Assembly (NCBI RefSeq): GCF_021650935.1
Contig: NZ_CP091244.1
Coordinates: forward strand, 2,418,001 to 2,482,000
From: Thiothrix winogradskyi
GTDB taxonomy: Bacteria; Pseudomonadota; Gammaproteobacteria; Thiotrichales; Thiotrichaceae
DNA: 64,000 bases
Direction: 5' to 3'
Shown here: one piece after another, positions 26,593-35,828 of the stretch
Layout of the letters: each line of letters starts with the position of its first letter
Numbering within the stretch: the first letter of the stretch is position 1
Made by a program: the position numbers and the translations under genes
Notes under the pieces: generated by a model
What the model saw: only the letters and a program-made list of their open reading frames with translations
What the model was told of the DNA's origin: nothing
Database searches by the model: none

Positions 26593-28127
26593 TGATGCAC
26601 TTGCCGATTCTTCCGATTCTGTTGCCGTTGTTGGCGGGAATTCTCTTGCTGTTATTGCGTCCGCTGGGTTTGCAAGTACAGCGCATGGTGGGTTTTGCCG
26701 TTACGTTTGCCTTGCTAATGCTGGCGGTGTGGCTGTTTGATGGCGCACTGGTTGGGCAGCGGCAGGTGTATGCGCTGGGTCACTGGCCTGCGCCCTTCGG
26801 TATTACCTTGGTGTTTGACCAGCTTGCGGCCTTGATGTTGTTGCTAACGGCAATACTGGCAGTCGGGGCGTTGTGGTATGCGATTGTCACGGAGATTGAC
26901 GCGCAAGGTAGCCATTTCCATGTGTTGTTCCAGATGCAATTGTTTGGCTTGAATGGGGCATTCCTGACTGGGGATGCGTTTAACCTGTTTGTGTTCTTTG
27001 AGGTGTTGCTGCTGGCTTCTTACAGCTTGTTGCTGCACGGCGGTGGCAAGGAACGCACGGTAGCGGGGCTGCATTATGTGGTGGTGAACCTGGTCGGTTC
27101 GACGGTGTTTCTGTTTGCGCTGGGAGCGTTGTACGGCGCATTGGGGACGCTGAATATCGCGGATATGGCGGCAAAAGTGGCGGAATTACCGGCAGAGCGT
27201 GAAGGGCTGGTGATGGCGGCAGGTTTGTTGCTATTGCTGGTATTCGGGCTGAAAGCGGCGATGTTCCCGTTGTATTTGTGGTTGCCTGCGGCGTATGCCA
27301 ATACCTCCGCACCCGTGGCGGCACTGTTTGCGATTATGACCAAGGTGGGGGTGTACGCGATTATTCGGGTACATGGCACGGTGTTTGGTGAAGATGCGGG
27401 CAGTTTGGCGTATTTCTACGCGCCTTGGTTGCTGGGGCTGGGGCTGATTACCTTGGTGCTGGCGGCGTTGGGCGTGCTGGCGGCGTTTCGCTTGCGCATT
27501 CAGGTGGCGTATCTGGTGTTGGCTTCGGTGGCAATGTTGCTGATTGCGGTGGGCTTGCATTCTGAAACGGGGCTGGCGGCGGCGTTGTATTATTTGGTGC
27601 ATTCGACCTTGCTGGCGGGCGGTTTGTTTTTGCTGGCGGATGTGATTGTGCGCGGACGTGGGGCGTATGCTGATCGTTTTGACCCCGGTATGCGCTTGCC
27701 GCACCATGCCTTATTGGGTGGTTTGTTTATGTTTGCGGCAGTAGCAGCCTTGGGTTTGCCGCCATTGTCGGGGTTTTTTGGCAAGTTGTGGATTTTGCAG
27801 GCGGCATTGGAACATCCTTGGCGTTGGGCGGTGTTGGCAACGGTATTGATTAGCAGTGCTATATTGCTGATTGCGTTGGCGCGTAGTGGTTCGGTATTGT
27901 TTTACAAGGTGAAAGATCGCCCTGATGCGGCTGATCCGGTATTGCCAGCGCAGATTTCGGCGTTTGCGCCCAGTTTGATGGCGGTGCTGTGGTTACTGGC
28001 TGCTGTGCCGTTGTTGGTGTTATTGGCGCAGCCGGTTGCAGAGATAATGCAGCAAATCGCCGCGCAAACCTTGGATACGGCAGGGTATCGGGCGGCAGTG
28101 TTTGACCCTGCGGTGGGAGGTAAATGA
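26592..28127 (+). CDS. mrpD: Na+/H+ antiporter subunit D
   Basis: A NuoM/NuoN-like subunit of about 511 residues. The conserved Glu is in FFEVLLLASYSLLLHGG; GLKAAMFPLYLWLPAAYANT and MTKVGVYAIIRV contain the Lys residues of the proton path. The start is taken at the ATG overlapping the mrpC stop (TGATG), with GGTGAGG just upstream; the next codon is also ATG. Confidence 0.94.
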   Translation: MMHLPILPILLPLLAGILLLLLRPLGLQVQRMVGFAVTFALLMLAVWLFDGALVGQRQVYALGHWPAPFGITLVFDQLAALMLLLTAILAVGALWYAIVTEIDAQGSHFHVLFQMQLFGLNGAFLTGDAFNLFVFFEVLLLASYSLLLHGGGKERTVAGLHYVVVNLVGSTVFLFALGALYGALGTLNIADMAAKVAELPAEREGLVMAAGLLLLLVFGLKAAMFPLYLWLPAAYANTSAPVAALFAIMTKVGVYAIIRVHGTVFGEDAGSLAYFYAPWLLGLGLITLVLAALGVLAAFRLRIQVAYLVLASVAMLLIAVGLHSETGLAAALYYLVHSTLLAGGLFLLADVIVRGRGAYADRFDPGMRLPHHALLGGLFMFAAVAALGLPPLSGFFGKLWILQAALEHPWRWAVLATVLISSAILLIALARSGSVLFYKVKDRPDAADPVLPAQISAFAPSLMAVLWLLAAVPLLVLLAQPVAEIMQQIAAQTLDTAGYRAAVFDPAVGGK

Positions 28128-28624
28128 GTATGTTGAAACGATTGTTGCCGCATCCGCTGTTGAGCGTGTTTTTGTTGCTGATCTGGTTGTTGTTGAACAA
28201 TACCGTCGCAATGGGGCATGTGGTGCTGGGTGCGGGTTTGGCGGTACTGATTCCGTTTTTGACGGTGGGATTTTGGCCGGAACGGGTGTGTGTGCAGCGT
28301 CCGTGGGTGTTGCTGAAATTTCTGGCGGTGGTGCTGTGGGATATTGTGGTCGCGAACCTGAATGTGGCAGCGTTGATTCTGGGTTCTACTCGCAAGCTTC
28401 AGCCTGCCTTTATGGTGTTGGAATTGGATATTCGTTCGCCGTTAGGGGTGAGTTTGCTGGCGAATACGATTTCGCTGACACCGGGGACGGTTTCGTGTGA
28501 GGTGTCGGCTGACCGGCGGCAATTGCTGGTTCACGCGCTGCATGTGACGGATGTGGAGGCGAGCATTCGGGAAATGAAGCAGCGTTACGAACAACCATTG
28601 ATAGAGGTGTTACGCGAATGTTGA
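28124..28624 (+). CDS. mrpE: Na+/H+ antiporter subunit E
   Basis: A 166-residue membrane subunit. LLIWLLLNNTVAMGHVVLGA forms the N-terminal helices and SLLANTISLTPGTVSCEVS is the family motif. It starts with an ATGA overlap with mrpD. Confidence 0.92.
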   Translation: MSMLKRLLPHPLLSVFLLLIWLLLNNTVAMGHVVLGAGLAVLIPFLTVGFWPERVCVQRPWVLLKFLAVVLWDIVVANLNVAALILGSTRKLQPAFMVLELDIRSPLGVSLLANTISLTPGTVSCEVSADRRQLLVHALHVTDVEASIREMKQRYEQPLIEVLREC

Positions 28625-28887
28625 GTATGGTGTTGCCTTGGGCATTCGGTATGGTGTCGTTGGCGTTGTTATTGAGTTTGTACCGCTTGCTGGTGGGGCC
28701 GGATGTGCCTGACCGGATTCTGGCGTTGGATACCTTGTACCTGAATACGATTGCCTTGCTGGTGTTGTTTGGGTTGCTGCAAGGCAGTGCGTTGTATTTC
28801 GAGGCGGCGTTGCTGATTGCGGTCATGGGTTTTGTGGGCACGATTGCGTTGAGCAAGTATTTGCTGCGCGGCGATATTATGGAGTAG
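28618..28887 (+). CDS. mrpF: Na+/H+ antiporter subunit F
   Basis: An 89-residue subunit with three helices and the signature RLLVGPDVPDRILALDTL. It overlaps mrpE by 7 nt. Confidence 0.93.
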   Translation: MLSMVLPWAFGMVSLALLLSLYRLLVGPDVPDRILALDTLYLNTIALLVLFGLLQGSALYFEAALLIAVMGFVGTIALSKYLLRGDIME

Positions 28888-28891
28888 GGCG

Positions 28892-29203
28892 ATGTTGGAT
28901 GTAATCTTGGCAGTATTGGTGTTGGTTGGGGCGTTTTTTACGCTGGTGGGTTCATGGGGTTTGGCGAAAATGCCGGACTTTTTCATGCGCCTGCACGGGC
29001 CGACCAAGGCGACGACCATTGGCGTGGGGTCAGTGCTGGTGGCTTCGGCATTGTACTTTTCGTTCAATACCGATGGGGTAAGCTTGCATGAAGTGCTGGT
29101 GACGTTGTTTTTGTTCATGACCGCGCCCGTGAGTGCGCACATGATGGCGAAGGCGGCGTTGCATTTGCGGGTGAAGCAGGTGGAGCAGACACGTCAACCC
29201 TAA
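28892..29203 (+). CDS. mrpG: Na+/H+ antiporter subunit G
   Basis: A 103-residue subunit. GLAKMPDFFMRLHGPTKATT is the MnhG/PhaG signature. Last gene of the mrp operon; no clear terminator follows. Confidence 0.93.
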   Translation: MLDVILAVLVLVGAFFTLVGSWGLAKMPDFFMRLHGPTKATTIGVGSVLVASALYFSFNTDGVSLHEVLVTLFLFMTAPVSAHMMAKAALHLRVKQVEQTRQP

Positions 29204-29281
29204 TGCGATTCTGTTGATGCAAGTTGAATAGGGGGTGGCGAATTCGTATGATGCAGCCTACTTAAGGAGGAAATGATAATT

Positions 29282-30067
29282 ATGCAATCCATCAGCACCG
29301 AACAGCCGTTTACTGAGTACGCCGTGCGTCAGGTCGAATTTGCCGATATTCCCAAGTGGTTACGCCAAGGGGGGCAAGACATTGCTGCTAACCCTTGGTC
29401 TAGCCTGTTGTATGGCATTATCTTCGCGCTGGTGGGGGCGGGGATGAGCCTCCTGTCAGCCAACAACCCCGGTTTTTTCATGGCAACCGCAGCGGGTTTC
29501 ATGTTGTGGGGGCCGTTTCTTGCGTTGGGTTTGTATGACTTGAGCCTGCGGCGTGAACACGGTGATCCGGTCAATTTTTTGAAATCAACGCTGGCGTTAA
29601 AGCGTAATCCGGTCAATTTGCTGTTGTATTCGGCGATGCTGGGGGTACTGGTGTTGTTGTGGCTGCGGATGTCTAGCATTGTGCTGGATATTTTCCTGCA
29701 AGATACGGCAGCGGCAGAGCAGCACAGTTACATTGGCTTTATGGCGGCGTTACTGGGTTCAAAAATGGGCTGGTTATTCACGCTGTCATTCATGTCGGTG
29801 GGGCTGTTGTTTGCGGTGGTGTCCTTCGTGACGGGCGTGGCGACTGTGCCAATGTTGCTGGAGCGCAAGGTGAGTTTGGTGACGGCGTTGAATACCAGCA
29901 TTCGCGCCATCCTCACCAACTGGAAAGTCATGTTGGTGTGGGCGGCGACCATTGCGGTGATTATTGGCGCGGGGTTGTTGCCGTTCAGCCTTGGGCTGAT
30001 CATTGCCATGCCGCTGATTTCGTATGCCAGTTGGCACGCTTACCGCGATATGGTTGAGCTGGTATGA
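29282..30067 (+). CDS. DUF2189 integral membrane protein
   Basis: A protein of about 261 residues with roughly six membrane helices (first about residues 40-75). The opening VRQVEFADIPKWLRQGGQDI followed by WSSLLYGIIFA and the closing PLISYASWHAYRDMV are typical of DUF2189 proteins; biochemical role unknown. A strong AAGGAGG favours the ATG at 29282; the upstream ATG at 29273 is too close to it. It overlaps the next gene by 4 nt (ATGA). A paralogue lies at 32004-32789. Confidence 0.85.
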   Translation: MQSISTEQPFTEYAVRQVEFADIPKWLRQGGQDIAANPWSSLLYGIIFALVGAGMSLLSANNPGFFMATAAGFMLWGPFLALGLYDLSLRREHGDPVNFLKSTLALKRNPVNLLLYSAMLGVLVLLWLRMSSIVLDIFLQDTAAAEQHSYIGFMAALLGSKMGWLFTLSFMSVGLLFAVVSFVTGVATVPMLLERKVSLVTALNTSIRAILTNWKVMLVWAATIAVIIGAGLLPFSLGLIIAMPLISYASWHAYRDMVELV

Positions 30068-31227
30068 CCCTTGAGGAACTCACCACCCAGATTGCCCTCG
30101 GCGAAGACAGTCGCCGTCAGTTTAAGCAAGATATTAGCAATACCGATGCGTTAGCCGCCGAAATGGCAGCCTTTGCCAATACGGATGGGGGGGTGATTTT
30201 GTTGGGTGTTGCGGATGATGGTGCATTGCCGGGTTTGAGTTTGACGGATGTGGCACGTTTAAACCAGATGATCAGCAATGCTGCCTCCCAGCATATCCGC
30301 AGCCCGTTGGCGGTACAGACTGAAAATATTGCGCTGGGTGATGATGGGCGTTTGTTGATAGTACTCAACATTCCCAAGGGTTTGGATAAGCCCTATTTTG
30401 ACCGTAATGGCGTGATTTGGCTAAAAAGTGGGGCAGACAAGCGCCGGGTGAATTCTAAAGAAGAATTGCGCCGCTTGTTCCAAAGTGTGGATTTGTTACA
30501 CGCTGATGAAGTGCCGTGCAAGGTAGGTGTTGAGGCGATTGACCGCCACAGTTTGGCAGAATTTTTGCATACAACTTATGGTTTGGAAATTCCCGAGCAG
30601 AACACGGATTTGTTACGTTTGTTGCAAAACATGAACCTTGCAACCGTTGAGGGATATGTAAACCTCGCCGGAGTATTGTTGTTTGGCAAGCGCCCTGAAT
30701 GGGTAAAACCGGCTTTTATTGTCAAAGTGGTGGCATTTCCTGGTAATGTCATTGAATCCAGCAGCTATGTGGATAGTGAAGACATCGGTGGCAGGCTGCG
30801 GGATGTGTTCGATGATACTTTGCGTTTCATTATGCGTAACTTGCATAAGCGGCAAGGGCAACAAAGTTTCAATTCGGTGGGGGAACCTGAAGTGCCGCGT
30901 TTGGTATTTGAGGAGCTGCTGGTTAATGCCTTGATTCATCGGGATTATTTTATCAGTGCGCCGATTCGGGTGTTGATTTACGCTAATCGCATTGAGATTA
31001 TCAGCCCCGGTCATTTGCCTAATAATCTGACCGTTGAAAAAGTGAAGGCGGGTAACTCGAATTTGCGCAACCCCATTCTGGCATCGTTCATTGCTAAAAA
31101 ACTTTTACCTTACCGTGGCTTAGGTTCAGGTATTCTCCGAGCTTTGGAAGCGTGGCGGCAGATTGATTTCAAGGATGACCGCGAGGCGTGCTTGTTTACC
31201 GTCACGGTTTGGCGACCTGCGGATTGA
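30064..31227 (+). CDS. AlbA_2 (Schlafen-like) domain protein with C-terminal GHKL-type ATPase region
   Basis: A 387-residue protein. Residues about 10-130 are the AlbA_2 domain (EDSRRQFKQDI, FANTDGGVILLGVADDG). The C-terminal half resembles the RecG-like/HATPase_c_4 region (FEELLVNALIHRDYF, GHLPNNLTVEKV, GLGSGILRALE). Such proteins are usually annotated as putative transcriptional regulators or ATP-binding proteins. Coupled to the DUF2189 gene by a 4-nt overlap and directly abutting the convergent gene at 31228. Confidence 0.82.
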   Translation: MTLEELTTQIALGEDSRRQFKQDISNTDALAAEMAAFANTDGGVILLGVADDGALPGLSLTDVARLNQMISNAASQHIRSPLAVQTENIALGDDGRLLIVLNIPKGLDKPYFDRNGVIWLKSGADKRRVNSKEELRRLFQSVDLLHADEVPCKVGVEAIDRHSLAEFLHTTYGLEIPEQNTDLLRLLQNMNLATVEGYVNLAGVLLFGKRPEWVKPAFIVKVVAFPGNVIESSSYVDSEDIGGRLRDVFDDTLRFIMRNLHKRQGQQSFNSVGEPEVPRLVFEELLVNALIHRDYFISAPIRVLIYANRIEIISPGHLPNNLTVEKVKAGNSNLRNPILASFIAKKLLPYRGLGSGILRALEAWRQIDFKDDREACLFTVTVWRPAD

Positions 31228-31920
31228 TCATTCCGCCCCGTGCATGACTTCCGTCAGCGTCAACCCTGCTAGTGAGCGGATGCTGCGGGCAAGAAAGTAA
31301 AACACTGCCAGCATCATCAGCATGGAGGGAATCGCAATCATTGGGTAACTCATCAGCGTCAGTTGCCCTAATTCCTCATTGAAAGCCGCCGTGCCGCTGG
31401 GGCTGGTGACGATGTAGGTGGCGAGGAAATAGTTCATGGTGGCGGAAAAAGCGAACGTGCCACCAAACAGCCAGTTCGCGGTTTGCAAACGCTGGTCGAA
31501 TTCGCGCTGAGTTCCCCGAATCGCCAGTTGTTCCTGTATTTTTTCGACGTGCAGCAGGCGTTGGTTGAACAGCACGGTGCGGATCAACGGGTATTTGGTG
31601 TAAGTCGAGCCAATTACCGCAAGACCCAAAATGGCAGGAATAGCTGCTTCCTTGACTGCCAGCCATTGCGTATCCAGCTCCAGCACGCCAATACCGCCGG
31701 TCAGTAATACACTCACTAGACCCAATGCCGCGAATAGGTTGATTTTGCGGTTGCGTATCCAATCAAAGATTCCCCAGCCTAGTGGGAATGACAATGCCAA
31801 TATTAGTGCATTCGTTGTGCCCAGTTGTTCCGGGGCGCTGAGTTTCATCAGGATGAGCGCAGGAATCACCAAAGTGAGAGCGATTTCGAGTAATGGGTTG
31901 GATTTGTGTGTGTTATTCAT
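31228..31920 (-). CDS. Integral membrane protein, VC0807-like family
   Basis: A 230-residue protein with about six membrane helices and a polar stretch in the middle (QRLLHVEKIQEQLAIRG). The overall pattern (ALSFPLGWGIFDWIRNRKIN, NYFLATYIVTSPSGTAAFNEELG) resembles proteins described as VC0807 family. No transport or enzymatic motif recognised. Confidence 0.6.
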   Translation of the reverse strand: MNNTHKSNPLLEIALTLVIPALILMKLSAPEQLGTTNALILALSFPLGWGIFDWIRNRKINLFAALGLVSVLLTGGIGVLELDTQWLAVKEAAIPAILGLAVIGSTYTKYPLIRTVLFNQRLLHVEKIQEQLAIRGTQREFDQRLQTANWLFGGTFAFSATMNYFLATYIVTSPSGTAAFNEELGQLTLMSYPMIAIPSMLMMLAVFYFLARSIRSLAGLTLTEVMHGAE

Positions 31921-32003
31921 AGCAAGATCTTAAGCGTTTCAATTCAGCCGTTATTAGTGGGTGCTATTAGAACAGGAATGTTTGGCTGAGGGAATAAAAC
32001 CGT

Positions 32004-32789
32004 TCAACTACCCCCGGACACCGTATCCGGGTCTTGCGCCCATTCATCGCTGATAATGGTTTCCCGATACCCGCGCCAGCTTGCATAACCAATCACCGGC
32101 AGCGTCACCAAAAACGCCACAAACAGCGTCAGGAAACCAACCACCACCGATGCAAGCAGTACCCCAGCCCATAGCAGCATTGCCGGTTTGTTTTTCAACA
32201 CCGCATTGAAACTGGTCAGCATCGCGGTAATCGCATCGACATCCCGATCCATCATCATCGGCAGGGAAAACACCCCAGCGCAAAAGATAATCATGGCAAA
32301 CACCGCCCCGACCAAGGAACCAACCCCCAGAAACATCAGCCATTCCACCGCCGTCGGCTCTGTTCCCATTGGCAGGAAAATATTGATGGCAGTGGCAGAA
32401 CGCGCCCACACCAAAAACACGATCAGCAAAGCAAAGGCGAAAATCATCTGGTTGCCAAGGCGTTTCTTGCCTTGTTGCAGGCAAAAACCAATCTGCGGTT
32501 TCCTGCCCCGGTCAAGCTGGCAACTGACCGAATACAGCCCCATTGCCAGCGCAGGCCCCATAAAGATAAACGCGGCAAACAGCACGATAACCATCGTAAA
32601 ACTTCCCACTTGCCAAGCCCAAGCAACGATCAGCCAACTGATAAGCATGAACAGCGCACCGTACAACACACTGAGTAACGGAGCCTGACGGAAATCCTGC
32701 CACCCCAGTTGGAGCCAGCGCAGCGGAGCTGTCGTATCCAGTTGGCGGCAGGGGGCAACGAATGGGCGGGTGTCTTCTGTCGTGGACAT
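32004..32789 (-). CDS. DUF2189 integral membrane protein, second copy
   Basis: A 261-residue paralogue of the protein at 29282-30067 with the same layout: LRWLQLGWQDFRQAPLLSVLYG at the start, six helices, and PVIGYASWRGYRETI near the end. A GGAGG-type ribosome site lies upstream of the ATG. Monocistronic. Function unknown. Confidence 0.82.
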   Translation of the reverse strand: MSTTEDTRPFVAPCRQLDTTAPLRWLQLGWQDFRQAPLLSVLYGALFMLISWLIVAWAWQVGSFTMVIVLFAAFIFMGPALAMGLYSVSCQLDRGRKPQIGFCLQQGKKRLGNQMIFAFALLIVFLVWARSATAINIFLPMGTEPTAVEWLMFLGVGSLVGAVFAMIIFCAGVFSLPMMMDRDVDAITAMLTSFNAVLKNKPAMLLWAGVLLASVVVGFLTLFVAFLVTLPVIGYASWRGYRETIISDEWAQDPDTVSGGS

Positions 32790-32942
32790 GGCGAAACCTC
32801 CTTCTCACAGTGCATCTACGAAGATTACATCAAAAATCAGGGGTTTGCCGTTTTCCTTGCTGCGGGTATCTGATAGGTTTTGCGGAACTTTTTCATGCAT
32901 TATCGACCAATTGTTTAGTAGCACCATTTTAAGGAGTGAAGC

Positions 32943-33782
32943 ATGGTCTTTGGGGTTAGAAACAAACTGCTGCTTGTCTGTTTGTTGTCGCTGGTGACGC
33001 TTGCCACATCCGGCAGCTTAGTCACCGCTCATGCTGCCACGGCACAAACGGACATTCTCCAAGCTGCTGATAAGGAAAAAAGCGGGGAATATGTGCGGCA
33101 ACGCTTTCTTCAGCAACTGGAAAAGCCGTTTAATCCCAGTGATCAGCGTAAAAAAATGCTGGTCATCGGCGATAGCCATGCACAGGATTTTTACAATGCC
33201 TTATTGGAAAATAATCTTGATCAACGTTATCAAATCAGTACCAGACGTATCCCCGCTATTTGCGGACTGTATTTGGGGCCAGAAGACATTAGCCGTCTGA
33301 TCGACAAAAAGCACATCCCCATTTGCGAAAAAGCTGACACATTGGCAGCCGCGAAGCCGCACATTGCGCAGGCTGATGTGGTAATTATTGCCGCCAATTG
33401 GGAATTGTGGTCTGCACAACGGTTGCCAACGACTATCCAACAATTGTCAATCAAGGAACCACAAAAACTGTTCATCGTCGGGCGGAAGGATTTCGGCAAG
33501 CTCAATCTGCGGCAATACCTTGGCATGTCAGACGAGGAGCTAATCCAACTCCGCAATCCGGTCTATGGCGCACAACACGAGATCAACCAAACGATGAAAC
33601 AGTCGTTGCCAGCCGGAATGTTTGTCAATATTCAAGCCTTGGTTTGCCAGACTGAAGACAGTTGCCCACTTTTTACGCCACAAGCACGGCTAATCAGCTT
33701 CGATGGTGGTCACTTGACACCCGCAGGTGCTAGCCATGTGGGCAATATTTTGTTGCGTAACTCACCGTTGCATCAGCTTTGA
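32943..33782 (+). CDS. Secreted SGNH-hydrolase-like protein
   Basis: A 279-residue protein with a signal peptide (LLLVCLLSLVTLATSG, likely cleavage after AHA near residue 31). The SGNH nucleophile block appears as MLVIGDSHAQDF (Ser about residue 78) and the His block as DGGHLTPAGASHVG near the C-terminus, as in the periplasmic SGNH domain of OafA-type acyltransferases. CPLF and CGL suggest disulfides. It probably acts on an acylated or acetylated glycan in the periplasm; the substrate is unknown. AAGGAG precedes the start. Confidence 0.75.
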   Translation: MVFGVRNKLLLVCLLSLVTLATSGSLVTAHAATAQTDILQAADKEKSGEYVRQRFLQQLEKPFNPSDQRKKMLVIGDSHAQDFYNALLENNLDQRYQISTRRIPAICGLYLGPEDISRLIDKKHIPICEKADTLAAAKPHIAQADVVIIAANWELWSAQRLPTTIQQLSIKEPQKLFIVGRKDFGKLNLRQYLGMSDEELIQLRNPVYGAQHEINQTMKQSLPAGMFVNIQALVCQTEDSCPLFTPQARLISFDGGHLTPAGASHVGNILLRNSPLHQL

Positions 33783-33925
33783 AAAATGAACCACTGTCGT
33801 CAGCATTTCGCGTTTTGTGGCGTTAATTTGTAGCGTTAACGGTGGTGTCCGACGCGGTAGGTGATTTTGACCCCCGTATTCTATTTGCCCTATACTCAAA
33901 GTAGCACAAGCGATGGAGAGGTCAG

Positions 33926-34378
33926 ATGCTAAAACGACTGCGTATCGCAATTATCCTATTATCGTTATTGCCTATAGAGAGCGTTTTCGCTAATTGGTCT
34001 GTGACTAAGGTCATCAGCTTGAATCATGTTTTCTCGCCTTCCGACAATGACGGCTGGCGACCAGAAAGCGTGGTGCTGGAAAAATCCATCAATGAACGCA
34101 GCTATTATTCCATCGGTATTTTGGAAAATTCCGAAGAACGTTTAGGGCTAATCCTCGGCTATTCCACTGTTTTTTACCAACGCGAAAAGTTTAACCTGCA
34201 CCGCAGCCTTTACCTCTCCAGCAATTACGAACGCCTGCCTCCGGTGATGCCTGTACCGATGGTGGGCATCCGCTACCATCTAACCCCAAAGATTGATTTA
34301 GTGGCGCAAGCCACACCTGTCCCTGACCCTAAGGATGCGTATGTGATTGTTATGACAGGGGTTAATATTGACTTTTAG
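33926..34378 (+). CDS. Exported protein of unknown function
   Basis: A 150-residue protein with a signal peptide (LRIAIILLSLLPIESVFA, cleavage near residue 22). The mature part has alternating hydrophobic and polar residues and ends in aromatic Phe (VNIDF), compatible with a small outer-membrane beta-barrel. PVPMVGIRYHLTPKIDL resembles the later strands of such barrels. No family assigned. Confidence 0.55.
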   Translation: MLKRLRIAIILLSLLPIESVFANWSVTKVISLNHVFSPSDNDGWRPESVVLEKSINERSYYSIGILENSEERLGLILGYSTVFYQREKFNLHRSLYLSSNYERLPPVMPVPMVGIRYHLTPKIDLVAQATPVPDPKDAYVIVMTGVNIDF

Positions 34379-34406
34379 ACAAATCACTGACTAAAAAGGA
34401 TAAAAT

Positions 34407-35828
34407 ATGAAAATGACACTACAAATTCTTGGCGCGGCTGATGAGGTGACCGGTTCGTGCCACCTAGTAACGGTCGGTGACTACAAACTCTTGTTGGATT
34501 GCGGTCTGATTCAGGGTTCGTGGCGGGATGAGGCACGCAACAGTGACCCGTTTCCGTTTGACCCTGCCAGCATTGATGCCGTTATCCTCAGTCATGCCCA
34601 TATTGACCATTCCGGGCGCTTGCCATTGCTGGTGAAACAGGGTTTTCGTGGTCCCATTTACACACATAAAGCCACGGCGGATTTGTGCCGCATTATGTTG
34701 CGGGATGCGGCTTACCTGAATGAAAAAGATGCCAAGCTGGAAAACCGTAAGCGCGAACGCAAAGGCTTGCGCCCGGTTGAGCCGCTGTACACCCTCCAAG
34801 ATGCTGAAGCGGTGTTCCGCCATTTCCAGACATTGGACTATGCCGAACGCTTGGAGACCCTGCCACTGGCGGCGCTCCGGCTGATGGATGCCGGGCATAT
34901 TCTCGGCTCAGCAATTGTGGAATTGTGGTTACACAGCGGCAAACACGACCGCAAGCTGGTGTACAGCGGCGACTTGGGGCGTTCCGGGATGCCGGTGTTG
35001 CAAGACCCCGCCATCATCAAACAAGCCGACATGGTATTGCTGGAAAGCACCTACGGCGACCGCCTGCACCGCGACTGGGATGCTACCCGCCAAGAGTTGG
35101 CAGACCTGTTCCGGGAAGTAACCGCCAAACAGGGCAATATCCTGATCCCTGCCTTTGCGGTGGGGCGCACCCAGGAAATTTTTTACCTGTTTGCCAAATA
35201 CTTTGATGAATGGGGCTTGGGGCGGTGGCAAATTTTCCTCGACAGCCCGCTGGCGATCGAAGCCACGCACGCCTACGCCCAGAATTGTGACCTATTTGAT
35301 GATGAGTCCTCGCAATTGTGGCGGCAACACCGCGATAGCCCGTTGTTGCCGAACCTGCGGTTTACCCGCACGCCCGAAGAATCCATGCGCATCAACCAGC
35401 TACACAGTGGTGCCATCATTATCGCCGGAAGCGGCATGTGTAACGGTGGGCGTATCCGCCATCACCTCAAGCACAACGTATGGCGGCGTGATTGCCACGT
35501 TCTCATTTCCGGCTTTCAGGCACGCGGCACACTGGGGCGGGCGTTGGTAGATGGTGCAAAGCATATCCGCTTGTGGGGGGAAACCATCCGCGTTGCTGCA
35601 CAAGTTCACACCATTGGCGGGCTATCGGCGCACGCCGACCAAGCGGCTCTGACCCATTGGTATGCGCAATTTGACCCACAACCGCCAGTGGTGTTGGTGC
35701 ATGGCGAACCGGCTGCCAAAGCAGTCTTGGCGGAACGCTTGCGCAACACCTTGGCTGCGCCAGTGCGCTTGCCGCGCTTCGGTGAAACCTTTGATCTGAT
35801 TTGCACAAATGAGAACCCACATGGATAA
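34407..35828 (+). CDS. MBL-fold/beta-CASP RNA-processing exonuclease family protein
   Basis: A 473-residue zinc hydrolase. LSHAHIDHSGRLP is motif 2 (HxHxDH), MDAGHILGSAIVEL motif 3 and YSGDLGR motif 4. The beta-CASP domain follows (LESTYGDR, AFAVGRTQEIFYLF, SGMCNGGRIRHHLK), and GLSAHADQAALTHW is the C-terminal RMMBL motif. The family cleaves RNA in the cytoplasm, as in RNase J or CPSF73 relatives. It overlaps the start of the P-type ATPase gene by 8 nt, indicating one transcript. Confidence 0.9.
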   Translation: MKMTLQILGAADEVTGSCHLVTVGDYKLLLDCGLIQGSWRDEARNSDPFPFDPASIDAVILSHAHIDHSGRLPLLVKQGFRGPIYTHKATADLCRIMLRDAAYLNEKDAKLENRKRERKGLRPVEPLYTLQDAEAVFRHFQTLDYAERLETLPLAALRLMDAGHILGSAIVELWLHSGKHDRKLVYSGDLGRSGMPVLQDPAIIKQADMVLLESTYGDRLHRDWDATRQELADLFREVTAKQGNILIPAFAVGRTQEIFYLFAKYFDEWGLGRWQIFLDSPLAIEATHAYAQNCDLFDDESSQLWRQHRDSPLLPNLRFTRTPEESMRINQLHSGAIIIAGSGMCNGGRIRHHLKHNVWRRDCHVLISGFQARGTLGRALVDGAKHIRLWGETIRVAAQVHTIGGLSAHADQAALTHWYAQFDPQPPVVLVHGEPAAKAVLAERLRNTLAAPVRLPRFGETFDLICTNENPHG

